Both the position numbers and the translations under genes were made by a program. Below the pieces are notes generated by a model that worked only from the letters and a program-made list of their open reading frames with translations, was not told the origin of the DNA and did not search any database. From the NCBI GenBank assembly GCA_945909635.1, contig OX246691.1, positions 62,001 to 126,000 of the forward strand: a stretch of 64,000 nucleotides of DNA. The letters are read 5' to 3'. This stretch comes from Clostridioides difficile_A (GTDB taxonomy: Bacteria > Bacillota > Clostridia > Peptostreptococcales > Peptostreptococcaceae). This document shows positions 49,661 through 60,500 of this stretch, in pieces. Every line of letters starts with the position of its first letter. Within the stretch, counting starts at the first letter, position 1.

Positions 49661-50221
49661 ATGAGGTGGAGAAACATAATTGTAACAGGAGCTTTAATAA
49701 TTAGTAGTACTATAACTGTATTTGCTAATACAGAAGAAGTTGACACTAGTAATATAAATAAAAACGTAATGCTAAATACAACTAAGAATATTGACTTAAT
49801 GTATAAATATGAATGGGAGCAATATAAAAATAGTAAAGAATATAAGTTAGAAATGACAAGAATTAATTTAGAGAAAGAATTAGAAATAAAAATAGAAAAG
49901 TTAATTCCTGTAACATGGGAAGTAAGTTATTATACTTCTTTAAATTGTGAAAATAGTAAACATGGAGCTGTGACAGCAACAGGAGAAAATTTAAGATATG
50001 GTTTTGTGGCCAATAATCATCTTAAATTTGGAACTAAAATATTGGTTGATGGCAATTTGAAGGTGGTTAAAGATAGAGGCTCTAACAAATATTTTAGCAA
50101 CTCTAATGCTATAGATGTATTTGTACCAAGATTAGATAGGGAGAGTGATTATAAATATTATAAAAGAGTAAATAATATGGGAAGACACTATAAAGAAGGT
50201 TATATTATAATCGAAGAATAG
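49661..50221 (+). CDS. Secreted 3D-domain (RlpA-like) cell-wall protein
   Basis: 186 residues. Signal peptide (MRWRNIIVTGALIISSTITV, cut near FAN). C-terminal domain: WEVSYYTSLNCENSKHGAVT, ATGENLRYGFVANN, then KVVKDRGSNKYFSNSNAIDV; the three Asp residues (VKDRG, NAIDVFVPR) fit the 3D domain found in cell-wall-active proteins. Probably acts on peptidoglycan, for example in lysis or entry. Confidence 0.8.
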   Translation: MRWRNIIVTGALIISSTITVFANTEEVDTSNINKNVMLNTTKNIDLMYKYEWEQYKNSKEYKLEMTRINLEKELEIKIEKLIPVTWEVSYYTSLNCENSKHGAVTATGENLRYGFVANNHLKFGTKILVDGNLKVVKDRGSNKYFSNSNAIDVFVPRLDRESDYKYYKRVNNMGRHYKEGYIIIEE

Positions 50222-50232
50222 GAGTTGATGAA

Positions 50233-50886
50233 TTGAATAAAAAAATGAAATTTGAAAATACGTGTGTAAGCGGGTTTTATTCTTCAATAAAAGGGATGAG
50301 AAATCCTATGAATAGTTGGCATAGGAGTGATAGTATTTATTATCTAAATTATAGATGTTATGACAATATGAGATATGAAAATTTTCATATTGGAAAAAAA
50401 GACATGAACTTGGCAAGGCAATTAATAATAGCAGGTTCAGAACATGCTAAGTTTTTAAGACAAATACAAGTCTGGGTAGATGTAACAATGCCTCGATACT
50501 GGTGGAGTGAAGCAGATACATACAAATTTGGAACAAAAAATAGTTGTTCAACAATGCATAAACTTTTTGACAAAAATAAAAAGTTAACATTAGATGACTT
50601 TATCTTTGATGAAAGAGAAGAAGAATTAATAAAATTATTAATAAATGAAATAAATAATTTAGCAAGGATACACTTTGAAAATAGTGGAGATGGAACAGAG
50701 CTTGTAAGAGCTAAAAGATTGTTACCAGAAGGATATCTACAAGAAAGGACATTAAATACAAATTATGCAGAATTAAGAAACATGTACCAACAAAGAAAAT
50801 CACATCGCTTAAAGGAAGAATGGCAAGATACATTCTGTAAGTGGATAGAAACACTTCCATATTCAAAGCAGCTTATCATAGAATAA
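50233..50886 (+). CDS. ThyX-like phage protein
   Basis: 217 residues, TTG start after AGGAGTTGATGAA. Contains QVWVDVTMPRYWWSEADTYK, FGTKNSCSTMHKLF and RAKRLLPEGYLQERTLNTNY. The RYWWSExDTYxxGTxxNSxSTMHK pattern with a later LLPxGxxxxxT recalls flavin-dependent thymidylate synthase (ThyX), but the standard RHR motif is not intact. Common in Firmicutes phages, usually unnamed. Could be a divergent ThyX. Confidence 0.6.
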   Translation: MNKKMKFENTCVSGFYSSIKGMRNPMNSWHRSDSIYYLNYRCYDNMRYENFHIGKKDMNLARQLIIAGSEHAKFLRQIQVWVDVTMPRYWWSEADTYKFGTKNSCSTMHKLFDKNKKLTLDDFIFDEREEELIKLLINEINNLARIHFENSGDGTELVRAKRLLPEGYLQERTLNTNYAELRNMYQQRKSHRLKEEWQDTFCKWIETLPYSKQLIIE

Positions 50887-50984
50887 TTCATGTGAAAGTA
50901 GAAGAAAGAAAACTAGTTTTGAAATATCTGTAATTTCAACAATAATAATATTCAGTTTGTTATATTCTGTAGGATTCTTTAATT

Positions 50985-51080
50985 AAACTAAATAAAATTA
51001 AAAATAAGTATTGAAATAATCAGTAGAACATGTTATTATAAGTATATGGAAAATTAAGTATAATAACAACTAAATAAAAT
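50985..51080 (+). promoter_or_regulatory. Promoter of the replication operon with AACTAAATAAAAT boxes
   Basis: Box AAACTAAATAAAAT (50985-50998), TTGAAA (51011-51016), 17-nt spacer, TATTAT (51034-51039), downstream box AACAACTAAATAAAAT (51065-51080) before AAAGGAGAG. A further box lies at 52351-52366 ahead of the Sak4-type gene. Confidence 0.85.
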
Positions 51081-51104
51081 ACAAAATAATAAAGGAGAGT
51101 ATGT

Positions 51105-52343
51105 ATGGCGAAAAACAATGATTTAGTACAATTAAAAAAAGGAAAGTCAGAATTTAATTTAATAGGAAAAGTAAAAATTAATGATTTTACATTTAATTTA
51201 GATGTAGAAAGTTCAAAAGAAAGTTCAGACTGGGTTTATAATCGTTTGAATTTAGCTATTGATTGTGGAAAGTTTGGAATTATATATTGTGAAATGATGG
51301 GTGGATATGGAACTGGCAGAGATAATATAATATATGTTCATGGGAAGAAAGATAAAGATGGAAATAATCAGGATGATTTTGAGAATAGATATACTATATC
51401 ATGGGAAGACAGAGAAGATGAAGAAGTTTTAAATGAGATTGGAAATATGTGTTTTAAAACAATTGGTTTAGAAAAAGATATACAAGGAAAAACAAATTAT
51501 AAAAAATTCTTAACAGAATATGATGCAATTGCCTATATGAGTGATGTTCTTAAAGATGGAATGATAGTAAATATAAAAGGTAATTTACAATATCAAAATT
51601 ATAAAGATACAGTGCAGGTAAAGAAAAATATAACTAGTATAGCATTGTCAAATATAGAAAATCCAGAAGACTTTAAAGCTACATTTACTCAAAGTTTATT
51701 ATTAGATAGTTTATCTATAGGTAAATTAGACAAAGAAACAAGAAGTATACCTATAACTGCTATGATAATAGAACGTGTTCAAGAGTATGAAGATAAGTTA
51801 ATTACTAGAACAATTAATGGGAAAATATCTAAAGGTGCTAACTTGCCATTAATAAAAACCTTTAATTTATTAATAGGAGAAGATGAAAAGAGAGCAAAAC
51901 AATTATTAAAGCAATTCAAAGTTAAATCTTCTAAACATGTTACGCAATTAACCATAGATGGATATTTCAGTAGGGAAAATATATCTACTGTAGAGGTTTC
52001 AGAAGATGATATTCCAGAGGATATAAAGGAAATGATTGAATTAGGATATTTAGTCAAAGAAGATATAATAGGAAAGATGGCTAAAGCAAATGGGACAAAT
52101 GGAGTTCCAGAACAAATGATAATAAAAGCTCCTCATGTAGTATTTAGAGGTGAAGAAACTAAACTTCCAGCTATAGATAAAGTAATAGATATATATACAT
52201 TAGACGATGTAAGCATACCTTTAATAATGGAAAATCTTGAAATAGGATATGCTGAAAAGGAATTAACAGAAGAAGAAGCTTTAAGTTCAGCTTTAGATGA
52301 TGTTGATGATACTGATGACGATGATTGGTTAGATGAATTATAA
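51105..52343 (+). CDS. Single-stranded DNA-binding protein-like, 412 aa
   Basis: First gene of the replication operon. The N-terminal ~170 residues include alternating strands such as FNLIGKVKINDFTFNLDVES and MIVNIKGNLQYQNYKDTVQV, in an OB-fold-like layout. The C-terminus is strongly acidic and ends DDTDDDDWLDEL, the kind of tip by which SSBs recruit partners. Much larger than bacterial SSB, but large phages have such proteins. Role inferred from tail and operon position. Confidence 0.65.
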   Translation: MAKNNDLVQLKKGKSEFNLIGKVKINDFTFNLDVESSKESSDWVYNRLNLAIDCGKFGIIYCEMMGGYGTGRDNIIYVHGKKDKDGNNQDDFENRYTISWEDREDEEVLNEIGNMCFKTIGLEKDIQGKTNYKKFLTEYDAIAYMSDVLKDGMIVNIKGNLQYQNYKDTVQVKKNITSIALSNIENPEDFKATFTQSLLLDSLSIGKLDKETRSIPITAMIIERVQEYEDKLITRTINGKISKGANLPLIKTFNLLIGEDEKRAKQLLKQFKVKSSKHVTQLTIDGYFSRENISTVEVSEDDIPEDIKEMIELGYLVKEDIIGKMAKANGTNGVPEQMIIKAPHVVFRGEETKLPAIDKVIDIYTLDDVSIPLIMENLEIGYAEKELTEEEALSSALDDVDDTDDDDWLDEL

Positions 52344-52397
52344 AATAGACAACAACTAAATAAAATTTATAATTAAAACGAAAAGGAGAGTGTTTGT

Positions 52398-53357
52398 GTG
52401 GCTTTTAGAAAACCTCAAGAATATAAGATAGGTGGTAAGTTTTTAATATATGGGTTTACTCATGAAGGGAAATCATGGTTTGGTTTAACTTTTCCGAAAA
52501 TAGCAGCAATAGATAGTGAAGCAGGATTAGCTTTTGATGAAGGAAAAGATATTGAGATAAATGGTAAAAAGTATAATAATCTAATATTGGTAGATACAAC
52601 AGCAGATTTAGATACACTTGAAGAAAACTTAGATGCTATCATAGATGGGGAAATTGATTGTGATACACTTTTAATTGATAGTGAAACTAAATTTTACAAT
52701 ACAATGGATATTGGTTCAACAGAAATAGAAGAAAGAAAAGCAAGAATAAGTGGTAAAAATATAGATGCTAGAAGTAAGTGGGGAAGAATAAAACAAATAA
52801 ACATGAAACTTCAACAAGCAAAAATAACTCTTTCGTCTCAAGGGAAACATATTGTATCTACAGCACAAGGATTAGAAATTAAAGATGATGATAATAAACT
52901 TATAGGATATAAACCAGATGTACATAAATCATTACCATTTGATTATGATATAATTTTAAGATTCTTTGTAGAGACAGATAAAAAATCAAAAGAAAGAAAA
53001 TTCTTCGCAGAAGTTTTAAAAGATAGAACTCATGTAAAAAAACCAGGAGATATTATAGAAAATTGTACTTATGATATATGGAAGAATCATTTTGAAAATA
53101 GAAAGGGTAGTGCTGTAGGAGTTAATTTTTCTCAAGAATTAAAACAATCAGTAGAAGGGGTAATGAATAAAGCAGAACAATCGGAGAGATTATCAAAAGA
53201 ATTAAAAATTCTTATAAAAGAAAAATCAGAAAATAACAAAGAAAATATAAAGGTAATAAAAGAAAAAATGTCAGAGTTAAAAATTGATATTAAAAATTTA
53301 GATTTAGAAAATGTTGAAGCTTTAGAATCTATGATAAAATTTATCAAATTATTGTAA
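52398..53357 (+). CDS. Sak4-type RecA-like ATPase
   Basis: 319 residues, GTG start. Walker A GFTHEGKSW (~22-30), IDCDTLLIDSETKF Walker B (~90-103) and a QGKHIVSTAQGLEI sensor-like segment (~148-161). This layout matches the single-strand-annealing/recombination ATPases called Sak4 (AAA_24), which assist recombination-dependent replication together with an SSB, encoded just upstream. The C-terminal ~70 residues form a charged helix. Confidence 0.85.
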   Translation: MAFRKPQEYKIGGKFLIYGFTHEGKSWFGLTFPKIAAIDSEAGLAFDEGKDIEINGKKYNNLILVDTTADLDTLEENLDAIIDGEIDCDTLLIDSETKFYNTMDIGSTEIEERKARISGKNIDARSKWGRIKQINMKLQQAKITLSSQGKHIVSTAQGLEIKDDDNKLIGYKPDVHKSLPFDYDIILRFFVETDKKSKERKFFAEVLKDRTHVKKPGDIIENCTYDIWKNHFENRKGSAVGVNFSQELKQSVEGVMNKAEQSERLSKELKILIKEKSENNKENIKVIKEKMSELKIDIKNLDLENVEALESMIKFIKLL

Positions 53358-53362
53358 AAAGT

Positions 53363-53390
53363 AAATAGGGAGAATATTCTCCCTATTTTT
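53363..53390 (+). terminator. Partial terminator inside the replication operon
   Basis: AAATAGGGAGA pairs with TCTCCCTATTT, followed by TTT. Probably attenuates expression of the downstream replication genes relative to SSB and Sak4. Confidence 0.75.
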
Positions 53391-53406
53391 ATAGGAGTTG
53401 ATGTAT

Positions 53407-53859
53407 TTGGCAAAAATGAATGAAAAAGAAAAAGAACAATGGAATGAATTATATGAATATGTAAAAAATGAAATATTACAATATGAAAAAACAAAGTCTC
53501 TATCAAAAAATATAGTTTTGAGATTAAAAGGATTAAAAGATGGTAAGTTCATGGCAAATAAGAATGTTAAAACATTAGGAGAATATGACTATAGTACTAT
53601 TTTGATGACTTTTAAACTTTGTAAGTTAGATATACTAATGGGTTTGAAATCTAAAGAATTTAATAATGAGAACCATAAAATAAATTATGTGATGTTTATA
53701 ATTGAAAATAAAATAAATGATACCGTAGATATAATTAATAGAAAAAAACTAGCTGAAGAAAAAAGTAAAAATATTCATATAGATACAGATATAGAAAAAG
53801 CGACATACAAAAGAAAAACTAAAGATTTAAAAAATAAAAAATTAGATAATTTATGGTAG
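53407..53859 (+). CDS. Hypothetical protein in replication operon, 150 aa
   Basis: TTG start (MAKMNEKEKEQ) 9 nt from AGGAG. Helical; contains VLRLKGLKDGKFMANKNVKT and ends with a basic stretch (KATYKRKTKDLKNKKLDN). Position between the recombinase and helicase suggests a helicase loader or adaptor, unproven. Confidence 0.65.
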   Translation: MAKMNEKEKEQWNELYEYVKNEILQYEKTKSLSKNIVLRLKGLKDGKFMANKNVKTLGEYDYSTILMTFKLCKLDILMGLKSKEFNNENHKINYVMFIIENKINDTVDIINRKKLAEEKSKNIHIDTDIEKATYKRKTKDLKNKKLDNLW

Positions 53860-53866
53860 GTGAGAT

Positions 53867-55345
53867 ATGGCAAAAGATGATAATAATAAAGAAGAATTAA
53901 AAGCTCTAAAGCAAATTAGAGAATATAAATTAATTTGTGAATCTAATATCGTTTCAGCACTATGGAAACATCCAGATTTATATTTTATGTATGATAACTT
54001 AACTTTGGAGATGTTTTCACATAATGAGTGGAAAGTATATTTTACTATAGGGAAAGATATTATAGTTACAGAACAAAAAAAAGTACTTGATGAAATGACA
54101 GTTAGTTTATACTTAGAAAAACACCCTAAGTTAAGAGAAAAATATATTGAATATGGAGCTTTTACATCTATAGAGTTAGCAAAAGGATATATAGAAGTTG
54201 ATAATATAGATGGATATGTATCTGAATTAAACAAATGGAACACATTAATGAACTTATCTAAAAACAATTTTCCTATCAGCAAAAGATTAAAAGAATTTAC
54301 AGATATGTCAGTTGAGGATATTTATAATGAATATGAAGCAGTATTAAATCACGTATTTATTAATGTTGAAGGTGAAGATAAAACTTATGATATAGCTGAT
54401 GGAATAGATGAATTAATTGATAAATTAGATGAAGGTTTGGCAGTAGGATTAGAGTATTATAATTCTCCAATTCTTACAGAAGAAACTGGAGGTAGTTTAT
54501 TAGGTAATATAACTCTTATAGGAGGAATATCAGGAGTAGGTAAAACTGCATTGGCAAGAAATTTATTATTGCCATCTATAGAAGCAACAAAGGAAAAGAT
54601 AGTAATAATGCTAAATGAAGAAGGAAAAGAAAAATGGCAAAGAGAGCTATTGATTTGGGTTGCTAATAATATATATAAGAAAGATATTCAAAAATATAAA
54701 TTAAGAAATGGAAAATATAGTCCTGAATTTAAGGATTTTTTAAAGAATAAGTGTGGCAAATGGATAAAAGACCATAAAAAAATGTTTATATTAAAGCCAT
54801 TTCAAAGATATTCTACTGATAAAGCAATAAAATGCATTAAGAAGTATGCTCATATGGGAGTTAAATACTTCATATTAGACACTTATAAACAAGATTCAAA
54901 TGCTAGCAATGAACAAGTTTGGATGAATATGCAACAGAATATGGTAAAAATACATGATGTGATAAAATCAGAATCATTAAATGTAAGTATAACAATAACC
55001 TTTCAATTATCTAAAAATAGTAGTAAACAAAGATATTATACTCAAGATAATACAGGGATGGCTAAAAATATAATAGATGTAGCAGCAACCTGTATAATGG
55101 TTAGAGGAGTATTTGAAGATGAATTTGAAGGAGGAAAAAGAGAATTAAAAGTATACAAAATGGGAGGAAAAAATGGAAAAAGCAAAATACCAGTTAAATT
55201 GAGTCCTGATAAACATTATCAAATATTATTTATAGTAAAAAATAGAGAAGGAGCTAGTAATGAATATCAGATAGTTTCAGAACATGATTTATCAAGAAAC
55301 ATATACAAAGAAATTGGAATATGTGTTGTTCCTGTAGACTTCTAA
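53867..55345 (+). CDS. DnaB-like replicative helicase
   Basis: 492 residues. An N-terminal helical domain precedes a RecA-type core with Walker A GGISGVGKTALARN (~222-235), IVIMLNEEGKEKWQ (~245), VKYFILDTYKQDS Walker B (~335-347) and VSITITFQLSKNSSKQRYY (sensor, ~373-391), with arginine-containing segments at the end. It should unwind DNA ahead of the polymerase encoded downstream. Starts after TAGGTGAGAT. Confidence 0.85.
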   Translation: MAKDDNNKEELKALKQIREYKLICESNIVSALWKHPDLYFMYDNLTLEMFSHNEWKVYFTIGKDIIVTEQKKVLDEMTVSLYLEKHPKLREKYIEYGAFTSIELAKGYIEVDNIDGYVSELNKWNTLMNLSKNNFPISKRLKEFTDMSVEDIYNEYEAVLNHVFINVEGEDKTYDIADGIDELIDKLDEGLAVGLEYYNSPILTEETGGSLLGNITLIGGISGVGKTALARNLLLPSIEATKEKIVIMLNEEGKEKWQRELLIWVANNIYKKDIQKYKLRNGKYSPEFKDFLKNKCGKWIKDHKKMFILKPFQRYSTDKAIKCIKKYAHMGVKYFILDTYKQDSNASNEQVWMNMQQNMVKIHDVIKSESLNVSITITFQLSKNSSKQRYYTQDNTGMAKNIIDVAATCIMVRGVFEDEFEGGKRELKVYKMGGKNGKSKIPVKLSPDKHYQILFIVKNREGASNEYQIVSEHDLSRNIYKEIGICVVPVDF

Positions 55346-55362
55346 AAGATAGGAGAAGGATA

Positions 55363-56427
55363 ATTATAGATGCTTGTGAGTTAAAAAAATATATAATAGA
55401 AAATAAATTAATAATAAAAATATTAGAAAATATAAATTGCTATAAAATTAAAGAAAGCAAAAATGAATTTAGATTTTCAACTCCATTTTGTGAAAACTCC
55501 ACTGCAACAAGAATTAAAAAAGATACATTATCAGTAAAGTGCTATTATTCTAATATAGAATTTAAAGGAGACATCTTTACTCTGATAATGAAGATAGAAA
55601 ATATAAGTTTTTTCAATTCTATTAAGAGGATACATGAGATACTAAACATATCATTTAACAATGCAAAAAAAAGAGAAACTACTAAAGTAGATTTATTAAG
55701 AGTTTTTAAAAAAGTAAAAAAAAGAAATATTTGTAATGTTTCTGACATGGAAATATATGATGAAAATATTTGCAGCGAATATATAAAAATTCCTTATATT
55801 GGTTGGGTACAAGAGGGTATTCTTCCATCAACTCAAAATGAATTTGGCATAGGATATAGTATTAAAACAAATAGAGTAGTAATACCACATAAATACTGGT
55901 GTGGCAATGAAAATGATTACTTGGGATTAATGGGAAGAACACTAAATAGTAATTTTGAAATATTAGAGATACCAAAATACTTTCCATTAAAAACTTTTCT
56001 TAAAAGTATGAACCTGTATGGGCTTAATGAAAATTATAAAGAAATACAAGATGCTGGATATGTAAATGTATTTGAGAGTGAAAAATCCACATTAAAAAGA
56101 CATAGTAAATTAGATAAAACAGGAGTGTCTTTATGCTGCCATGAGATATCAGAAGAACAAGCAAAGATACTTATAAGTTTAAATGTAGACATAGTAATAC
56201 AAATGGATAAAGATATAGATATAAACTTTATAAGAGGATTATGTGAGATATTTTATGGGATTAGAAATGTTTATTATGTGTATGATAATTTTGGCCTATT
56301 AAACTCCAGAGAAAGCCCTGCTGATAAACATAATAAAATATATGATTTTTTATGGAATAGAAAAGTTAAATATGATGAGAAGGAACATAAAGAATATTTA
56401 AAATGGAAGGAGAAAAAATTTGAGTAG
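55363..56427 (+). CDS. TOPRIM primase, apparent ATT start
   Basis: 354 residues. N-terminal domain (FRFSTPFCENSTATRIKKDT; GDIFTLIMKIENISFFNSIK) matches the DnaG zinc-domain layout but has lost the zinc cysteines. The TOPRIM residues are visible: NVFESEKSTLKR (Glu) and IVIQMDKDIDI (DxD). It makes RNA primers for the phage polymerase. AGGAG (55351-55355) is 7 nt from ATT 55363; an ATG at 55321 lies within the helicase gene without a site. Confidence 0.75.
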   Translation: MIDACELKKYIIENKLIIKILENINCYKIKESKNEFRFSTPFCENSTATRIKKDTLSVKCYYSNIEFKGDIFTLIMKIENISFFNSIKRIHEILNISFNNAKKRETTKVDLLRVFKKVKKRNICNVSDMEIYDENICSEYIKIPYIGWVQEGILPSTQNEFGIGYSIKTNRVVIPHKYWCGNENDYLGLMGRTLNSNFEILEIPKYFPLKTFLKSMNLYGLNENYKEIQDAGYVNVFESEKSTLKRHSKLDKTGVSLCCHEISEEQAKILISLNVDIVIQMDKDIDINFIRGLCEIFYGIRNVYYVYDNFGLLNSRESPADKHNKIYDFLWNRKVKYDEKEHKEYLKWKEKKFE

Positions 56428-57568
56428 AAAAAGTGAAAAATATTTAAATAAAATAAAAGAAAAATATAAGACAAATAGTATATATAGTTGGAGTAGATAT
56501 AATTTATATAAGACTGATTCATATTCATATTTATTAAAATATATTTTAAATAAAAAAGAAACAAGACAAAATATATATGGGGTCAGTGGAGGTTATTGTC
56601 ATTCTATAATTGAAGATTTATATAATGAAAAAATAAAGTATGAAGATATGATAGTTAAATATGAAGAAAAATTATTTGAAATGAATTTAAGTGGATTAAA
56701 ATATAATCGTAGTGATGAAGAATTTAATACTAGAATTGCTAAGAAATACGAAGAAAATATAAAGTTATTTTTCAAGCAACATGACCAGATAACTTATAAA
56801 TCAAAGCTAGAACAATTTGTGATTATTGAAGTTGGAAAGTACATATTTCAAGGATATATAGATTTTATATATAAAGATGGGAATGGAATATATAATATTG
56901 TAGACTGGAAAACATCTACAATATATACAGGTAAAAAGATAGAAAAAGAAAGAGGTCAATTAGTTTTATATGCTGAAAGTTTAATTCAAAAAGGTGTTCC
57001 TATAAACAAAATTAAAATTAAATGGAATTTTTTAAAATATTGTACAGTTACTCAAACTCTATTAACTATAGATAAAGAAACTAAACAACATAAATCTAAA
57101 AATAAAAACTGTTTAAGAACTGAGTGGGTAAAGGGAATAGAACCAACTTTAAGAAAATGGTTAAAGAAAATGAGTTTTGATGAATTAGAAGTAGAAGATA
57201 TGATAAGTACTTCAATAGAAAATAATAACTTAGATAATATGCCTGATAATGTTAAAAATAAATTTAAATTATTAGATTGTTATGTTGATATACCTTTAAG
57301 CCAAGAAGTAATAGATGAATTAAAGCAAGATATAATATTTACATTAGATGAAATAAATAAGAAAACCGAAGAATATAAAGAAACTAAAGATGACAATTTA
57401 TTTTGGTCAGAAATAGATAAAAGTAATGAGTTTTATTTTTCAAATTTAATGGGATATTCTAAAAATGAACATATACCATATAAAGAATATTTAGATGATT
57501 TAAATATGTTTAAAAAAGATAAAGAGATAAAAGAAAATGACGATATGAACTGGTTAAATAATTTATAA
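56420..57568 (+). CDS. PD-(D/E)xK nuclease (RecB/Cas4-like)
   Basis: 382 residues overlapping the primase gene by 8 nt. GGYCHSIIEDLY (His, ~56-67), KYIFQGYIDFIYKD (Asp, ~143), YNIVDWKTSTIY (DxK-type core DWKT, ~156-167) and ERGQLVLYAESL (Gln/Tyr motif, ~176-187) are diagnostic of RecB-family exonuclease domains. Probably processes DNA ends in replication or recombination. Confidence 0.85.
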   Translation: MSRKSEKYLNKIKEKYKTNSIYSWSRYNLYKTDSYSYLLKYILNKKETRQNIYGVSGGYCHSIIEDLYNEKIKYEDMIVKYEEKLFEMNLSGLKYNRSDEEFNTRIAKKYEENIKLFFKQHDQITYKSKLEQFVIIEVGKYIFQGYIDFIYKDGNGIYNIVDWKTSTIYTGKKIEKERGQLVLYAESLIQKGVPINKIKIKWNFLKYCTVTQTLLTIDKETKQHKSKNKNCLRTEWVKGIEPTLRKWLKKMSFDELEVEDMISTSIENNNLDNMPDNVKNKFKLLDCYVDIPLSQEVIDELKQDIIFTLDEINKKTEEYKETKDDNLFWSEIDKSNEFYFSNLMGYSKNEHIPYKEYLDDLNMFKKDKEIKENDDMNWLNNL

Positions 57569-57596
57569 AATAAATAAAATTTATATAGGAGAAAAT

Positions 57597-60500
57597 ATGA
57601 AAGAAATAACAAGCTTACCTTTGGATTTAAATTTATTTCTAAGTAAATTGACATTTCAAAATTACCATAAACATACGAGCTATTCAAATAGGTCTACTCC
57701 AGATTCAGGAGCAACTAATAAAGACTATGCAAATAGAGCATTAGAGTTAAATCATACAATTGTAAGTAGTTGTGAACATGGTTTTCAGGGGAATTATTGG
57801 GAAGTATATAGTTTGGTTGAGGATATAAATAAACAATTAAAAAAAAAGAGAGAAAATCATGAAAAAGATGTCCCTAATGATTTGAAATTTATATTTGGAG
57901 CAGAGGCATATTGGGTTAAAAATAGATATGAAAAAGATAGAAAAAATAATCATATTTGTATATTTGCTAAAAATGAAAATGGAAGACAGTGGATAAATGA
58001 AATATTATCAGAAGCTAATGAAACAGGATATTATTATAAACCTCGAATTGATTTAGAATTATTATTTAAATTACCTCCTGAAGATGTATTTATTACGACA
58101 GCATGTATTGGATTTTGGGGATATGAGTTAAATGAGACTATAAATATAATAAAAGAGTTACATGAATATTTTAAAGATAACTTCATGTTAGAAGTTCAAT
58201 ATCATAATACTGTTTCACAAAAAAAATTGAATCAAAATATTAAAAATATAGCAAATAAATTTAATATAAAAATGATAATGGGATGTGATAGTCATTATAT
58301 ATATACTAATGGAAAAGAAGATAGAGATTACATATTAGAATATAAAGGAATTCATTATCCAGATGAAGATGGATGGTATATGGATTATCCTTCAACTGAG
58401 GAAGCATTTAATAGATTTAAAAAACAAGAGGTATTAAGTGATTTACAAATATTAAATGTTATAAATAATACTAATGTGTTTTTAGAATTTGAAGATATTT
58501 ATTTAAATAAAAATATTAAATTACCTTCTTTAGTTCCAGATAAAACACAAAAAGAAAAAAATAACATATATAAAAAAATAATAAAAAATAACTGGAATAA
58601 ATATAAAAAAGAAAATAATCTAAGTAAAGAAGAAATAGAGAAATATAAGAAAGGAATAAAACAAGAAGTAAAAACTGTTATAGATACAAAAATGGCAGAT
58701 TATTTTATAATAGATTATTATTTAGTAAAAGATGCAGTTGAAAACGGTGGAATAATAACTAAGAGCGGAAGAGGGTCTAGTGTAAGTTATTTTACAAACA
58801 CATTACTTGGATTTTCTGATATAGATAGATTTATTGCACCAGTTCATTTATATCCTGAAAGATTTATGAGTACTACTAGAATATTAAAAACCCAGAGTTT
58901 ACCTGATATAGACCTTAATTTAGGCAATCCTGAAATATTTGAAGAATCACAAAAAAAATTATTAGGAGAAGGACATAGTTATCCAATGATAGCATATGGA
59001 ACTCTAAAAATTAAATCTGCTTGGAAAATGTATACTGGAGCAAATGAGAATAAAATAGATTTTGATACAGCAAATGAAATATCAAAGCAATTAGAACAAT
59101 ATGAATTAGATTATAATAATGTTGATGATGATGAAAAAGATACAGTCGATGTATATGAATATATAGATGAAAAATATCATCAACTATTTGATGAGAGTAA
59201 AAAATATAGGGGAATTATAATGGATTCTAAAAAAGCTCCATGTGGATATTTAATATATAGTGGAAATATAAGAAGAGAAATAGGTTTAATAAAATGTAAA
59301 TCGGAATCAACAAAAAAAGAATACATGGTTGCTTTAATTGATGGTAAAATGGCTGATAAATTTAAGTATCTAAAAAATGATTTATTAAAAGTAGATGTTT
59401 GTTTATTACATAGATTAACAGCAGAAAGAATAGGTATTAAAGAAATGACAGTTAGGCAACTAATTCAAAAATGTAATAATGACCAGAAAGTATGGGATAT
59501 ATATAAAAAAGGATATACTTTAGGAGTCAATCAGTGTGAGAGAAAAGGAACTACATCTAAGCTCATGAAATATAAACCAACTAATGATGGGGAGTTAGCA
59601 AATTTTATAGCAGCAATAAGACCATCTTTCAAATCAATGTACAAAATTTTTAGTAATAGACAAAGATTTAGCTATGGAATAAAGGCATTTGATGACATAG
59701 TACAAACTGAAACAATGAAAGATTCGTTCTTAATATACCAAGAACAATTAATGGCAGCTTTATCTTTTAGTGGCATACCTATGGATGAATGTTATGGATT
59801 AATAAAAGCTATTAGTAAAAAAGATAAAGAACTTATAAAATCTTATGAAGGGATATTTTTAAATGGATTTACAAAACGAATATTAGAAACAGAAAATATA
59901 TCTGAGAAAGAAGCATTAGAAAATAGTAAAAAAGTATGGGAGATAATAAATGATGCAGCTAAGTATGGGTTTAATGCATCTCATGCATACTGTATGGCAT
60001 GTGATAGTCTTAGAGATGCCTATACCAAAGCATATTATCCTTATGAATTTTACGAGGTAAGATTAGAACATTATTCATTAAAAGGCAAAAAAGATAAAGT
60101 ATCAGCATTTAAATTAGAAATGGAAAAAGCTTTTGGAATTAAGGAAGGTCAATTTAAATTTGGGTTGGACAATAGAAAATTTACAGCTGATAAAGAAAAT
60201 AAATGTATTCATCCCGCCCTAAACTCTATAAAAGGAATAGGAAGAAATGATGCAGAAGAACTATACAAACTCAGTAAAAATAAGAAGTATAATAACTTTT
60301 TAGAACTCTATGGAGATATTTTAAGTAAGACAAAAGTAAATCGTGGGAAAATACAGAAATTAATTATATTAGATTATTTTAATGAATTTGGGAAAACAAA
60401 TAAACTAATACAAATGACTAAAATATATGATAATCTTTATGATAGAAAGCAAATAAATAAAAATGAAAAGGAATTTAAAAAGCTTGGACTAAAAGAATCT